5,840 bases of DNA, from contig NJDN01000029.1 in NCBI GenBank assembly GCA_002254395.1, forward strand, positions 1 to 5,840. The letters run 5' to 3'. Source of the DNA: Candidatus Pacearchaeota archaeon ex4484_71. GTDB taxonomy: Archaea; Nanobdellota; Nanobdellia; Pacearchaeales; GW2011-AR1. The notes below the pieces were generated by a model. That model saw nothing but the letters and a program-made list of their open reading frames with translations. It was not told where the DNA came from and did not search any database. Below are positions 1 through 5,840 of the stretch, piece by piece (the first letter of the stretch is position 1; every line of letters starts with the position of its first letter). A program made the position numbers and the translations under genes.

Positions 1-2612
1 TACTCTTTAGGATTTGATTTAAAGATTCCTCTAATTATATTTGACACAAAGATATCCATGTCTTTTGAATCCAGTTTGTTCAGACTAAAAATTTGGATTT
101 GCCCTGGCGCAAGATGCTTATTAATATCAATATATTCTCTGGCACTCTTTACTTGTCGGACATTTCCTTTGAATGCTTGTGCGTCGGAACTTTTCAATCC
201 AAATTTAGGGTAATATGCCAACATCTTTTTGTCATTACACTTCCTTAACATCCCGCTCCATTGAGCAGTAGGATCAAAAACTACTACAGAAATTCCTTTT
301 TTCAAAGCCTCCTCCACAATTACCTGTGCTGAAATAGATTTCCCCATACCTGTTGCACCTGCGACAATTGCATGGGTAGTTAATTTATCCAACTCATAAT
401 ATGCAGGATGCTTTGTCTCCGCTATTAGACCTATCTTCACAGAACTATCTCCTTGCTTTGCAAGTGTTGAATAATCTAAACCAATCTTATACCTTTTATT
501 CTTATCCCTGTATCTTTTATATAAAACAAAGTTAAATGCTAAAAAGCTCAATGAAGATATTATCACGAGGAGTACCCACAAAGGAACTCCAAAAAAAGAA
601 TAGAGATAAACTGGCCGAGAAATTCTAAAAGACGAAACAGCAGTGGACACAGAATCAAGATATCTCGCTTCAACCTGAAGAACATAATCTCCTTCTGGGA
701 GATCTTTAGGAAGATCTATTTCATCAATTAACGTTAAGGAGTCTTTAAGTTCAGAATCATACTCCTCGGAAAAATAAGATTCTTGTGTATCTAGATTTAT
801 TACCTTTACTGTATAATGAATCAAATAACTTTGATCTCTCAACAAATTTTTAAAATTTAATTTATACTTTAAAACATCCTCTGAAAAATAAACATCTTTA
901 AACAAATTGACCTCCACCAAGAGAGTCTCTATAGGAAATTTATTCTTAACTATCTTTATATTCACAGGAATGTCTTGTTCAATTCCCCCCCCTATACTTA
1001 TGAATCCGCTATACTCTCCAATAGGGGGAGTTCCATAGATTGTTATCTCAAAACCATCCGAGTTTCCAGGAGAAAGAGTGAGAGAAGATTTATCCAACTT
1101 AACAAAATCCGAAATCTCTGGAGAAACTGAAAAAAGAAGGCTCATTTGAGAATTTCTAAGATTATAAATTCCTACAAAATCCCTAACAAAAGTATTTTTC
1201 CTTACCTCTTTATTTATCTCTCTTGCACTTATCCAATAATCATCCCCTTGTATAATCTCTTGGGTCGGAGAATTGCTTCCAGGAGACTCAGAGTAAGGAC
1301 CAGTAGTATATTGTTTTTGCTGTTCAACCGTAATGAGAGTTATATTTTTATCGATGGAAGTACCGTTTGTAAAATTCAAAATTGAATAATAATTTTCATA
1401 GCCTGTTTTAAAAGAAACCAAAACAGCATTATTTATAGAAAAGTTGGAACGAAGATAATAATATCCAGAGCTATCAGAGCTTGTTCTCGCATCTCCTGCC
1501 ATTACCGTTGCCCCGTAAACTATGCCTCCTGCACTATTCAACACATAACCTTGGACCTCTCCTAGAAGAGTGTCTCCACTGCCAGGGGTGTAATTAGATA
1601 GTGTAAAATTCCTCAAAAAAGTATAATTCGTAAAATTGATTGTGATATTGGAAGTCAACGGATCAAACCCATCTTTTGTGACAAGAACACTGTATGTTCC
1701 CTCTAAAGAATCAAAACTTAAAGAATAACTTCCATTTGAAGAACTGAAATTCTCATGACCTGCAACGACAATACTGACATTTTCTACAGGATTTCCTTCA
1801 GAATCAAAAACAAATCCCTTCAGAGAAGCTCGGATTGTATCTCCTACACTAGACCCTGCGGGACAGACATCATATGGATCAGTAAAAAAATAGAAGCGAG
1901 TAGTGGCATTGGGGGGATTTGGCAACAATAGCTGAAAATTGACAATTTTTTCATAGTTGTACGAACGCTGTATGGACGTTAGATGCGTAACATAAACCAA
2001 ATTTCCCAAGCCATCTTTCAAGATCCCGATATCGAATACACTTTGATTTCCATCATACCTTTTAGTATAAGAAGAAGGAACATTTTCTATTAACCGTGTT
2101 CCCACACTTACATTCATAAAATCTGTGAATGTGTTGGCTGCGCATTGATCTCCAGAACAACCAGTAAAATTATCTATCTCCACAGGATCTGCAGGCTCTA
2201 AACTATCAAAGTCAATTACATTGCTAGTTGATGCATAAACTTCTGAACCTCCTTCTGAGGAGGAGTCAATACAATCAAAGAAAAGATCTTGCCGAATGAT
2301 CTCTCCAGAATCAAAATCCCCATATAGCAACTCGGTAAAATTTGAAACCCTAAGAGAGAGGCCGTAAACACCGCTCCAATATACCGTAGGAATTATTTCA
2401 TGAATTGTTAATTCTTGTATATATCCCCCCTGAGATTCCACAGAAGCGTACCCTGAAATAAAGGCGTAGTTTACAAGAAAAAAGAAGAGCACAGACCCGC
2501 TTAAAACAGTTATAAATAATAGAATAACCATTATATTCCTCTCAGAAGAATCCTTCTTTAACTCTTTTCTAACAAAATCTAAAACTCCTAGATTTTTTGC
2601 ACTTCTACGCAT
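1..2612 (-). CDS. Bitopic membrane protein: glycosylated surface domains fused to a HerA/FtsK/VirB4-like ATPase (C-terminus cut by window edge)
   Basis: An open frame starts at ATG 2610-2612 and runs off the left edge, giving 870 visible residues. An in-frame TAA 15 bases upstream excludes a longer start. Residues 1-26 are basic and probably cytoplasmic. TM1 is about 27-51 and TM2 about 669-697, so residues 52-668 should face outside. The ectodomain has an N-terminal unique region (52-255), two carboxypeptidase-regulatory-like beta domains (about 261-340 and 351-427), a NEW3-like beta domain (about 456-556), and a juxtamembrane Ig-like domain (about 560-665) containing LPKDLPEGDY. After TM2 a basic stretch leads to the P-loop ATPase: Walker A GATGMGKS at 752-759, preceded by THAIVA as in FtsK/HerA, then a strand ending DPTAQW (780-785), where HerA-like proteins have DPHGEY-type motifs. 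Walker B and the arginine finger would lie beyond the window. The family assignment is firm at superfamily level only. DNA pumping, protein secretion or pilus assembly are all possible. No NurA partner is visible. Confidence 0.88.
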   Translation of the reverse strand, partial: MRRSAKNLGVLDFVRKELKKDSSERNIMVILLFITVLSGSVLFFFLVNYAFISGYASVESQGGYIQELTIHEIIPTVYWSGVYGLSLRVSNFTELLYGDFDSGEIIRQDLFFDCIDSSSEGGSEVYASTSNVIDFDSLEPADPVEIDNFTGCSGDQCAANTFTDFMNVSVGTRLIENVPSSYTKRYDGNQSVFDIGILKDGLGNLVYVTHLTSIQRSYNYEKIVNFQLLLPNPPNATTRFYFFTDPYDVCPAGSSVGDTIRASLKGFVFDSEGNPVENVSIVVAGHENFSSSNGSYSLSFDSLEGTYSVLVTKDGFDPLTSNITINFTNYTFLRNFTLSNYTPGSGDTLLGEVQGYVLNSAGGIVYGATVMAGDARTSSDSSGYYYLRSNFSINNAVLVSFKTGYENYYSILNFTNGTSIDKNITLITVEQQKQYTTGPYSESPGSNSPTQEIIQGDDYWISAREINKEVRKNTFVRDFVGIYNLRNSQMSLLFSVSPEISDFVKLDKSSLTLSPGNSDGFEITIYGTPPIGEYSGFISIGGGIEQDIPVNIKIVKNKFPIETLLVEVNLFKDVYFSEDVLKYKLNFKNLLRDQSYLIHYTVKVINLDTQESYFSEEYDSELKDSLTLIDEIDLPKDLPEGDYVLQVEARYLDSVSTAVSSFRISRPVYLYSFFGVPLWVLLVIISSLSFLAFNFVLYKRYRDKNKRYKIGLDYSTLAKQGDSSVKIGLIAETKHPAYYELDKLTTHAIVAGATGMGKSISAQVIVEEALKKGISVVVFDPTAQWSGMLRKCNDKKMLAYYPKFGLKSSDAQAFKGNVRQVKSAREYIDINKHLAPGQIQIFSLNKLDSKDMDIFVSNIIRGIFKSNPKE
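336..359 (-). other. Walker A (P-loop) motif of the membrane ATPase
   Basis: These bases encode GATGMGKS (residues 752-759), a complete P-loop with Gly, Lys and Ser in the canonical places. It sits about 55 residues after TM2, so it lies on the cytoplasmic side if the N-terminus is also cytoplasmic. The Met at the fifth position replaces the Ser usual in HerA and FtsK (GTTGSGKS or GATGSGKS). That position is variable in P-loops, so ATP binding is expected to be intact. Confidence 0.92.
985..992 (-). repeat. G8 homopolymer inside the ATPase ectodomain
   Basis: Eight consecutive G on the coding strand encode Gly541-Gly543 between two Ile residues in the NEW3-like domain. In a gene that is about two-thirds A+T this is the longest G tract in the window. 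The frame is open as given, so the allele seen here is ON. A one-base slip would end translation before TM2 and the ATPase domain. It may simply be a glycine-rich turn with chance GGG codon use. Confidence 0.6.
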
Positions 2613-2630
2613 TATTGTAGATATTTACGA

Positions 2631-2642
2631 TAATTAATAAAA
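2631..2642 (-). promoter_or_regulatory. Possible archaeal TATA box for the ATPase gene (near-leaderless start)
   Basis: The coding-strand sequence TTTTATTAATTA is centred about 25 bases before the ATG at 2612. This is the distance expected between a TATA box and a transcription start at or next to the start codon. No Shine-Dalgarno-like sequence lies between this stretch and the ATG, which fits leaderless initiation. The whole 36-base gap is AT-rich, so a chance match is quite possible. The gene could equally be read through from the small genes upstream. Confidence 0.3.
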
Positions 2643-2648
2643 CTTCTC

Positions 2649-3266
2649 TTATCCGTTGTTTTTATCTGTTTTCTCTTCTGCTTCTTTCTTTTTTTTCTTT
2701 TCTTTACCAAAGAAAAAAGACAATCCCTTTTTGTAAGAGTAAACAACCCTCATAAAAAACTTCTTTAAACCTCTAGAAAACTTTTTTAGAAATAGAGTTA
2801 TTTTCTTTTTAAGAAACATCCATAAATACTTAAAATTAGATTTCAAAAGATGAAAAATTTTTAATAAGAAAAATCTAATCTTCTTAAATAAAGGCCGTCT
2901 GAAAAAATCCCTCATAAAGATTTTAAAGCCAAATTTAAACTTTTTTAAAAAAATTAGAAATCTCTCTTTGTATGTGAAATCTAAATTAAGAGGGACAACT
3001 TTGAAATATTTCTCAACAGAATTTCTTATCTCTTCTTTGTCTGGAGAGACTCCTTCATCGAAAAGAAGATTTCTATCTTTTTTTAGAGCTCTCTTGAAAG
3101 CAACCTCTTTTTGAACTAGAAATCTCTTTATCTCATTCCGGAATTCTTTTTCTACGGCCTCCCTTTCCTGGACATTCTTTGCCAAATTCAATTCTTTCGA
3201 AAAACGATCCAGAATATCATTAAAAATTAGGTCATACTCTTCTTCGATAGGTAATTTTGAGACCAT
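2649..3266 (-). CDS. Unrecognised 205-residue basic, Phe-rich amphipathic protein
   Basis: I do not recognise a family. The N-terminal half (about 8-90) is charged and helical, rich in Glu and Lys, and looks like a helical hairpin or coiled coil. From residue 97 to 186 there are 22 Phe and about 26 Lys/Arg but only two acidic residues, with short recurring [IML]FLKK[FK] units at 105-110, 150-155 and 158-163. No stretch is long and uncharged enough for a transmembrane helix. No signal peptide is visible. This suggests long cationic amphipathic helices lying on the inner membrane face, or binding nucleic acid. The C-terminal tail (188-205) is a Lys run followed by Glu/Lys. The start ATG is 2 bases after the stop of the upstream gene, without a Shine-Dalgarno sequence, so translation is probably coupled. 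The ATPase gene follows after 36 bases, making it a plausible partner. That it is a real gene is likely from length, tight packing and coherent composition. Confidence 0.8.
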   Translation of the reverse strand: MVSKLPIEEEYDLIFNDILDRFSKELNLAKNVQEREAVEKEFRNEIKRFLVQKEVAFKRALKKDRNLLFDEGVSPDKEEIRNSVEKYFKVVPLNLDFTYKERFLIFLKKFKFGFKIFMRDFFRRPLFKKIRFFLLKIFHLLKSNFKYLWMFLKKKITLFLKKFSRGLKKFFMRVVYSYKKGLSFFFGKEKKKKKEAEEKTDKNNG

Positions 3267-3268
3267 CT

Positions 3269-3619
3269 TTATTTACAAGAACAAAAACAACTATTACAAT
3301 CCTCTTCTGAAAGCGTAAAATTATAATTAACATAATCCAACTCTCTTATCAAACACTCGTTCTTGCACTTCAAAACACAACTATTTGAACTATCAATTTC
3401 ATGAAAAAGCCTTCCTACAATCACCGAACAAGAATCTTTTATCTGGAAACTAATCACTTCCCTGTGGGAAAAGACTTTCTTGAAAAGACCTGTCTGGAAA
3501 AGAACTAGAATAAATAATAGAACCAAAAAGAACAAAAAACCATAAAAAAGATACTTATTTCTAAAACCAGAATGTTTTTTTTTGGACTTTTTAGAATGTG
3601 CTTTTTTCTTTGTTCTCAT
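3269..3619 (-). CDS. Small single-pass membrane protein with an external eight-cysteine domain
   Basis: This 116-residue protein has no family I recognise. Residues 1-22 are a strongly basic cytoplasmic tail (Lys, Arg, His, Ser). Residues 23-43 are an unbroken hydrophobic helix rich in Phe and Leu. By the positive-inside rule, residues 47-116 face outside. This external part holds eight cysteines at 64, 81, 85, 89, 108, 111, 113 and 115, arranged as a lone Cys, CX3CX3C, and a C-terminal CX2CXCXC, plus one sequon (Asn100). An even number in an extracellular domain fits disulfides, while the clustered spacing could also bind a metal. The start ATG overlaps the stop of the upstream gene in an ATGA junction, indicating translational coupling. 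The helix could act as a signal anchor. It probably sits beside the ATPase protein or the secreted protein of the same cluster. Confidence 0.82.
   Translation of the reverse strand: MRTKKKAHSKKSKKKHSGFRNKYLFYGFLFFLVLLFILVLFQTGLFKKVFSHREVISFQIKDSCSVIVGRLFHEIDSSNSCVLKCKNECLIRELDYVNYNFTLSEEDCNSCFCSCK
3575..3583 (-). repeat. A9 homopolymer near the start of the small membrane protein gene
   Basis: Nine consecutive A on the coding strand encode Lys13-Lys15 in the cytoplasmic tail. Other A8 runs occur on the coding strand at 2689-2696, 3690-3697 and 4087-4094, all in the three small genes. They follow from Lys-rich sequence written with AAA codons. They are also possible sites of replication or polymerase slippage. 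Confidence 0.5.
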
Positions 3620-4215
3620 TTCCTTCTATACCTTCTAGAGGTCTCCCTTCCCGATCTCTCTTTACAAAACTTTGAAAAATCTGAGAGAGTTTTTTTTAAT
3701 TCCATTTCCTTCTCTTTTAGACTTTCCTCTTTTTCAATCAAATCAAAATAGACCTTTTGCCATTCTCTTTCCAATTGTTTCAACTCTCCAATTTGCCTAG
3801 AAATCTTTTCTTTATACTCTCTTCCAGCACTTCCTAAGAGTTTATCTTCCTTTTCCTTTTCCCAAAAACTCTTCATCTCAACAAGGATATTCCGGGGCAT
3901 AAACTGCTTATCCACCCACTCATCAATTTTATTCAAATTTGAAATCTCAGATGAAATACTCTTTTCTAATTCCTCAAAAAAACTCTTTTCAGGAGAATTC
4001 TCTTGAGGATGGTTTTCTGTAGAAAAGTTGTTCTGAGGGGGTTGCTTTGGAAGAGGTTCAACCTCTTTCAAGAACCTAGAAACTTCTTTTTTTTCGCTCT
4101 CAGCACTTACTGAAAAATTTAACTCATTTCTAGCAGATTTTTCTTCTATATCGTCGGAAATAAGGTCAGGGAGCTCATCCGGAACATCTTTATTTTTTAA
4201 AAATTTCAACACCAT
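3616..4215 (-). CDS. Cytoplasmic coiled-coil protein of unknown function (199 residues)
   Basis: No signal peptide or membrane segment is visible, so the protein is probably cytoplasmic. It begins with a short hydrophobic/basic patch (MVLKFLKNK) followed by a Pro/Leu/Asp motif (VPDELPDL), a likely peptide docking motif. Residues about 20-50 are acidic. Residues 53-75 are Pro/Gln/Asn-rich and probably disordered. Residues about 78-187 are almost entirely helical, with a conserved-looking core around FMPRNILVEMKSFWEK (105-120) and a Glu/Lys/Leu heptad-like coiled coil at about 132-182. The tail 186-199 is Arg-rich. The ATG at 4213-4215 is the first codon of the frame after the gap and has no Shine-Dalgarno sequence. 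Its stop overlaps the next start by four bases. From memory, small proteins with this kind of N-terminus occur in DPANN genomes, but I cannot name a family. A scaffold or adaptor for the membrane ATPase is a reasonable guess. Confidence 0.8.
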   Translation of the reverse strand: MVLKFLKNKDVPDELPDLISDDIEEKSARNELNFSVSAESEKKEVSRFLKEVEPLPKQPPQNNFSTENHPQENSPEKSFFEELEKSISSEISNLNKIDEWVDKQFMPRNILVEMKSFWEKEKEDKLLGSAGREYKEKISRQIGELKQLEREWQKVYFDLIEKEESLKEKEMELKKTLSDFSKFCKERSGRETSRRYRRK

Positions 4216-4242
4216 CTTTTATAAACAAATTTATACAAGTTT

Positions 4243-4253
4243 CTTTTTATATC
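4243..4253 (-). promoter_or_regulatory. Possible archaeal TATA box for the small-gene operon
   Basis: In the 41-base gap the coding strand reads GATATAAAAAG, with TATAAAAA at 4251-4244. It is centred about 32 bases before the ATG at 4215, so transcription would begin roughly 5-7 bases before the start codon. This would give a nearly leaderless mRNA for the coiled-coil gene and those after it. A second TATAAATT at 4235-4228 is too close to the ATG to serve the same start. The gap is AT-rich throughout and the element partly abuts the stop of the upstream gene, so this remains a candidate only. Confidence 0.4.
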
Positions 4254-4256
4254 TTT

Positions 4257-5840
4257 CTACAATAGCTCGTAATAAAAGTATACCTCCTTTTCATCTGGTT
4301 CATCATAAGACCTCAATTTCACGGGAATTTTAATATGGTAATCTTGTACGCCATAATCTCCTTCTTGAGATTTGTTTATTGTTCCCACAAAGACCAGATC
4401 CTCTTTATCAGAGATATCAAAGCCATTTCCCCCAAGATCATCGGAGGAATCCCAGAGGATTCCTGTGAAGAAAGTATCCTTTGTCCCCGAATCAATAAGA
4501 GAGACATTTTTGATAAGCCTTCCATAAATCTGCAAGTCTTTCCTTAATTTTGGATGCTCATTTTCAAGAAATTCTTTTGAAATTGAATCCTCAAAAGAAG
4601 ACATCCCCAACAGAGAGTCTACTTCTGAAAAATCATCTAGAGAATCCCCTCCAGAGGTATTCACCCCTAAAGCTGCCAAATTTAACCAATCCACATCACT
4701 TTCCTTATCTGCCACAAAAATCTTCCCAAAAGATCCAGAATTATTCCATTTTAAAAGATCCTCATTAGAACCCTTAGAAAGAATTGTAAAACCCGAGAAA
4801 TTACCATAAAAATCCTGCCAACTTGTGACATCAAAAGTATAATTGAAATTATTATTCGACTCATTATATTCCTCAACAGAATTTTGGGCGTCCGCAATTG
4901 CCTCAAAGAGGTTGTTTCCTATCTCCGTTATCCAATCTATAGAAACGTTTGTTTTTTGGGAAGCAAGAAGAGTGTAATTTGAAGTTTTGTTTATAAAAAC
5001 AAGTCCATTCTTATGGTTATAAAATGAGACGGAAAGATTTCCCGAGGAACAACCACCATTTAATACTTCTGATATCAATAGTATTTGTTCCTTTTCAACA
5101 GGAAGGCTTTCATTCACATAAAAATTCAACAATTTAAAATCTGGCAAGCTTTTTTCAATGAAATTTAAAGAAAAAGAGGAAGAATTTTTATTGCCTGCAA
5201 GATCCTCCGAAAAACAGTTTAAATCCCAAGCACCATAAGTATCCACATTTATATCTCTAAAATATTGATTTCCAGATAAGAGAGAAAGACTATAGTTAAA
5301 GGTCCCAAGATCATTGTTAACACCAAGAGATACGTTTTTTAGACCAGATGAATCATCTGTCTCGCAAATAACACGAAACATCTTTACCCCCACACTTGAA
5401 CATCCTCCAGACTCGTTAGAATAAAAGGAAGAGATGCTTGGAGGAGTAAGATCGAGGGTAAAAACTCTAGCACTATTAGAAAAAGACGAAAAACCAAGAT
5501 CATCTTCTGCTTTACAATCCCACATGTATGTTCCCTCCGAGAGAATTTTAGAAAAAGTGCTGCTATTTTCCCCCCCAGAAATGAACTTTGTCTCATTCAG
5601 TGCCCAACCCCCTGTCCAATTTCCGTATAAGGAAAGTGAGTAAAGATTAGAATCTAAATCACTAGCACTACAATTAAAAAGAACTGACGAACTATTTAGA
5701 TACGCGTAAAAATCTGGAAAAAGGAGAGTGCTGTTTGGAGCACTATTCATGGTGAGATTATCAAAAGCATCAAAACCTGCAGAAGTGACGGTCCCATTTA
5801 CAACGTGGCTTAGAAAATTTCCTGACGTATCAATTATTCT
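4257..5840 (-). CDS. Large secreted Ig-like/CARDB surface protein (N-terminus beyond window)
   Basis: The frame is open to the right edge, giving 527 visible residues. The Met encoded at 5748-5750 is internal to an Ig-like domain and is not a credible start, because the same frame continues upstream without a stop and with matching composition. In visible numbering, one Ig-like domain (about 32-133) has the Cys57-Cys109 pair with NCSASD and MWDCKAED context. A second (about 134-228) contains Cys147, Cys159 and Cys209. A CARDB domain (about 233-337) ends in the typical EEYNESNNNF. A C-terminal domain (341-527) follows, beginning WQDFYGNFSG and including FFTGILWDSSDD and KEDLVFV. About 24 N-X-S/T sequons are spread across it. 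There is no C-terminal membrane helix or sorting motif. It is probably an exported, glycosylated adhesin or S-layer-associated protein. The next gene starts 41 bases downstream. Substrate and partner are not visible. Confidence 0.88.
   Translation of the reverse strand, partial: RIIDTSGNFLSHVVNGTVTSAGFDAFDNLTMNSAPNSTLLFPDFYAYLNSSSVLFNCSASDLDSNLYSLSLYGNWTGGWALNETKFISGGENSSTFSKILSEGTYMWDCKAEDDLGFSSFSNSARVFTLDLTPPSISSFYSNESGGCSSVGVKMFRVICETDDSSGLKNVSLGVNNDLGTFNYSLSLLSGNQYFRDINVDTYGAWDLNCFSEDLAGNKNSSSFSLNFIEKSLPDFKLLNFYVNESLPVEKEQILLISEVLNGGCSSGNLSVSFYNHKNGLVFINKTSNYTLLASQKTNVSIDWITEIGNNLFEAIADAQNSVEEYNESNNNFNYTFDVTSWQDFYGNFSGFTILSKGSNEDLLKWNNSGSFGKIFVADKESDVDWLNLAALGVNTSGGDSLDDFSEVDSLLGMSSFEDSISKEFLENEHPKLRKDLQIYGRLIKNVSLIDSGTKDTFFTGILWDSSDDLGGNGFDISDKEDLVFVGTINKSQEGDYGVQDYHIKIPVKLRSYDEPDEKEVYFYYELL

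Noticed and set aside
1146..1385. Plus-strand open frame of 79 codons
   Set aside because: It lies antisense inside the well-supported ATPase gene, has no promoter or ribosome site, and its product has no coherent domain.
2613..2648. Terminator between the cationic-protein gene and the ATPase gene
   Set aside because: There is no hairpin, and only a four-base T run on the coding strand. The AT richness is better explained as a possible TATA element or plain spacer.
4335..4768. Two consecutive plus-strand open frames of about 70 codons each
   Set aside because: Both are antisense to the C-terminal domain of the secreted protein, whose motifs and composition are convincing. The plus-strand products look like random translation.
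5384..5643. Overlapping short open frames on both strands
   Set aside because: They overlap the second and first Ig-like domains of the secreted protein in other frames. The Ig-like frame has the Cys pairs and sequons expected of a real gene.
5748..5750. ATG as the start of the secreted protein
   Set aside because: The frame continues upstream to the window edge without a stop, and the upstream residues (with sequons such as NGT and NLT) match the same protein style. No signal peptide follows this Met.
1..5840. CRISPR array, tRNA, insertion sequence or attachment site
   Set aside because: No regularly spaced direct repeats, cloverleaf-like segments, transposase motifs or terminal inverted repeats were seen, and coding sequence occupies nearly every base.

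Overview
The window looks like part of a low-GC archaeal genome, most likely a DPANN archaeon of the Woesearchaeota/Pacearchaeota type. This is an inference from gene style, since no rRNA or tRNA is present. The clues are large secreted Ig-like and CARDB proteins dense in N-X-S/T sequons, a HerA/FtsK/VirB4-type ATPase with a membrane-spanning surface half, start codons without convincing Shine-Dalgarno sequences, and A/T-rich TATA-like stretches just upstream of starts.

All five genes lie on the minus strand and fill almost the whole window, so transcription runs from right to left. First comes the C-terminal part of a large secreted protein (4257-5840, start beyond the right edge) with two Ig-like domains, a CARDB domain and a distinctive C-terminal domain. 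After 41 bases holding a possible TATA box come three tightly packed small genes. They are a cytoplasmic coiled-coil protein (3616-4215), a single-pass membrane protein with an external eight-cysteine domain (3269-3619, overlapping the previous gene by 4 bases), and a very basic, Phe-rich amphipathic protein (2649-3266, 2 bases further on). After 36 AT-rich bases comes a large bitopic membrane protein (1-2612, C-terminus beyond the left edge). It has about 620 residues of glycosylation-prone ectodomain between two membrane segments, then a cytoplasmic P-loop ATPase domain. No gap exceeds 41 bases.

The packing suggests one functional unit: an ATPase motor physically joined to a surface ectodomain, a cytoplasmic coiled-coil partner, two small membrane or membrane-surface proteins, and a secreted adhesin- or S-layer-like protein. 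A secretion, surface-appendage, DNA-translocation or cell-contact machine would fit. The function is not shown by the sequence and remains a hypothesis. The strongest direct evidence is the domain order of the 1-2612 protein and the tight spacing of the three small genes.
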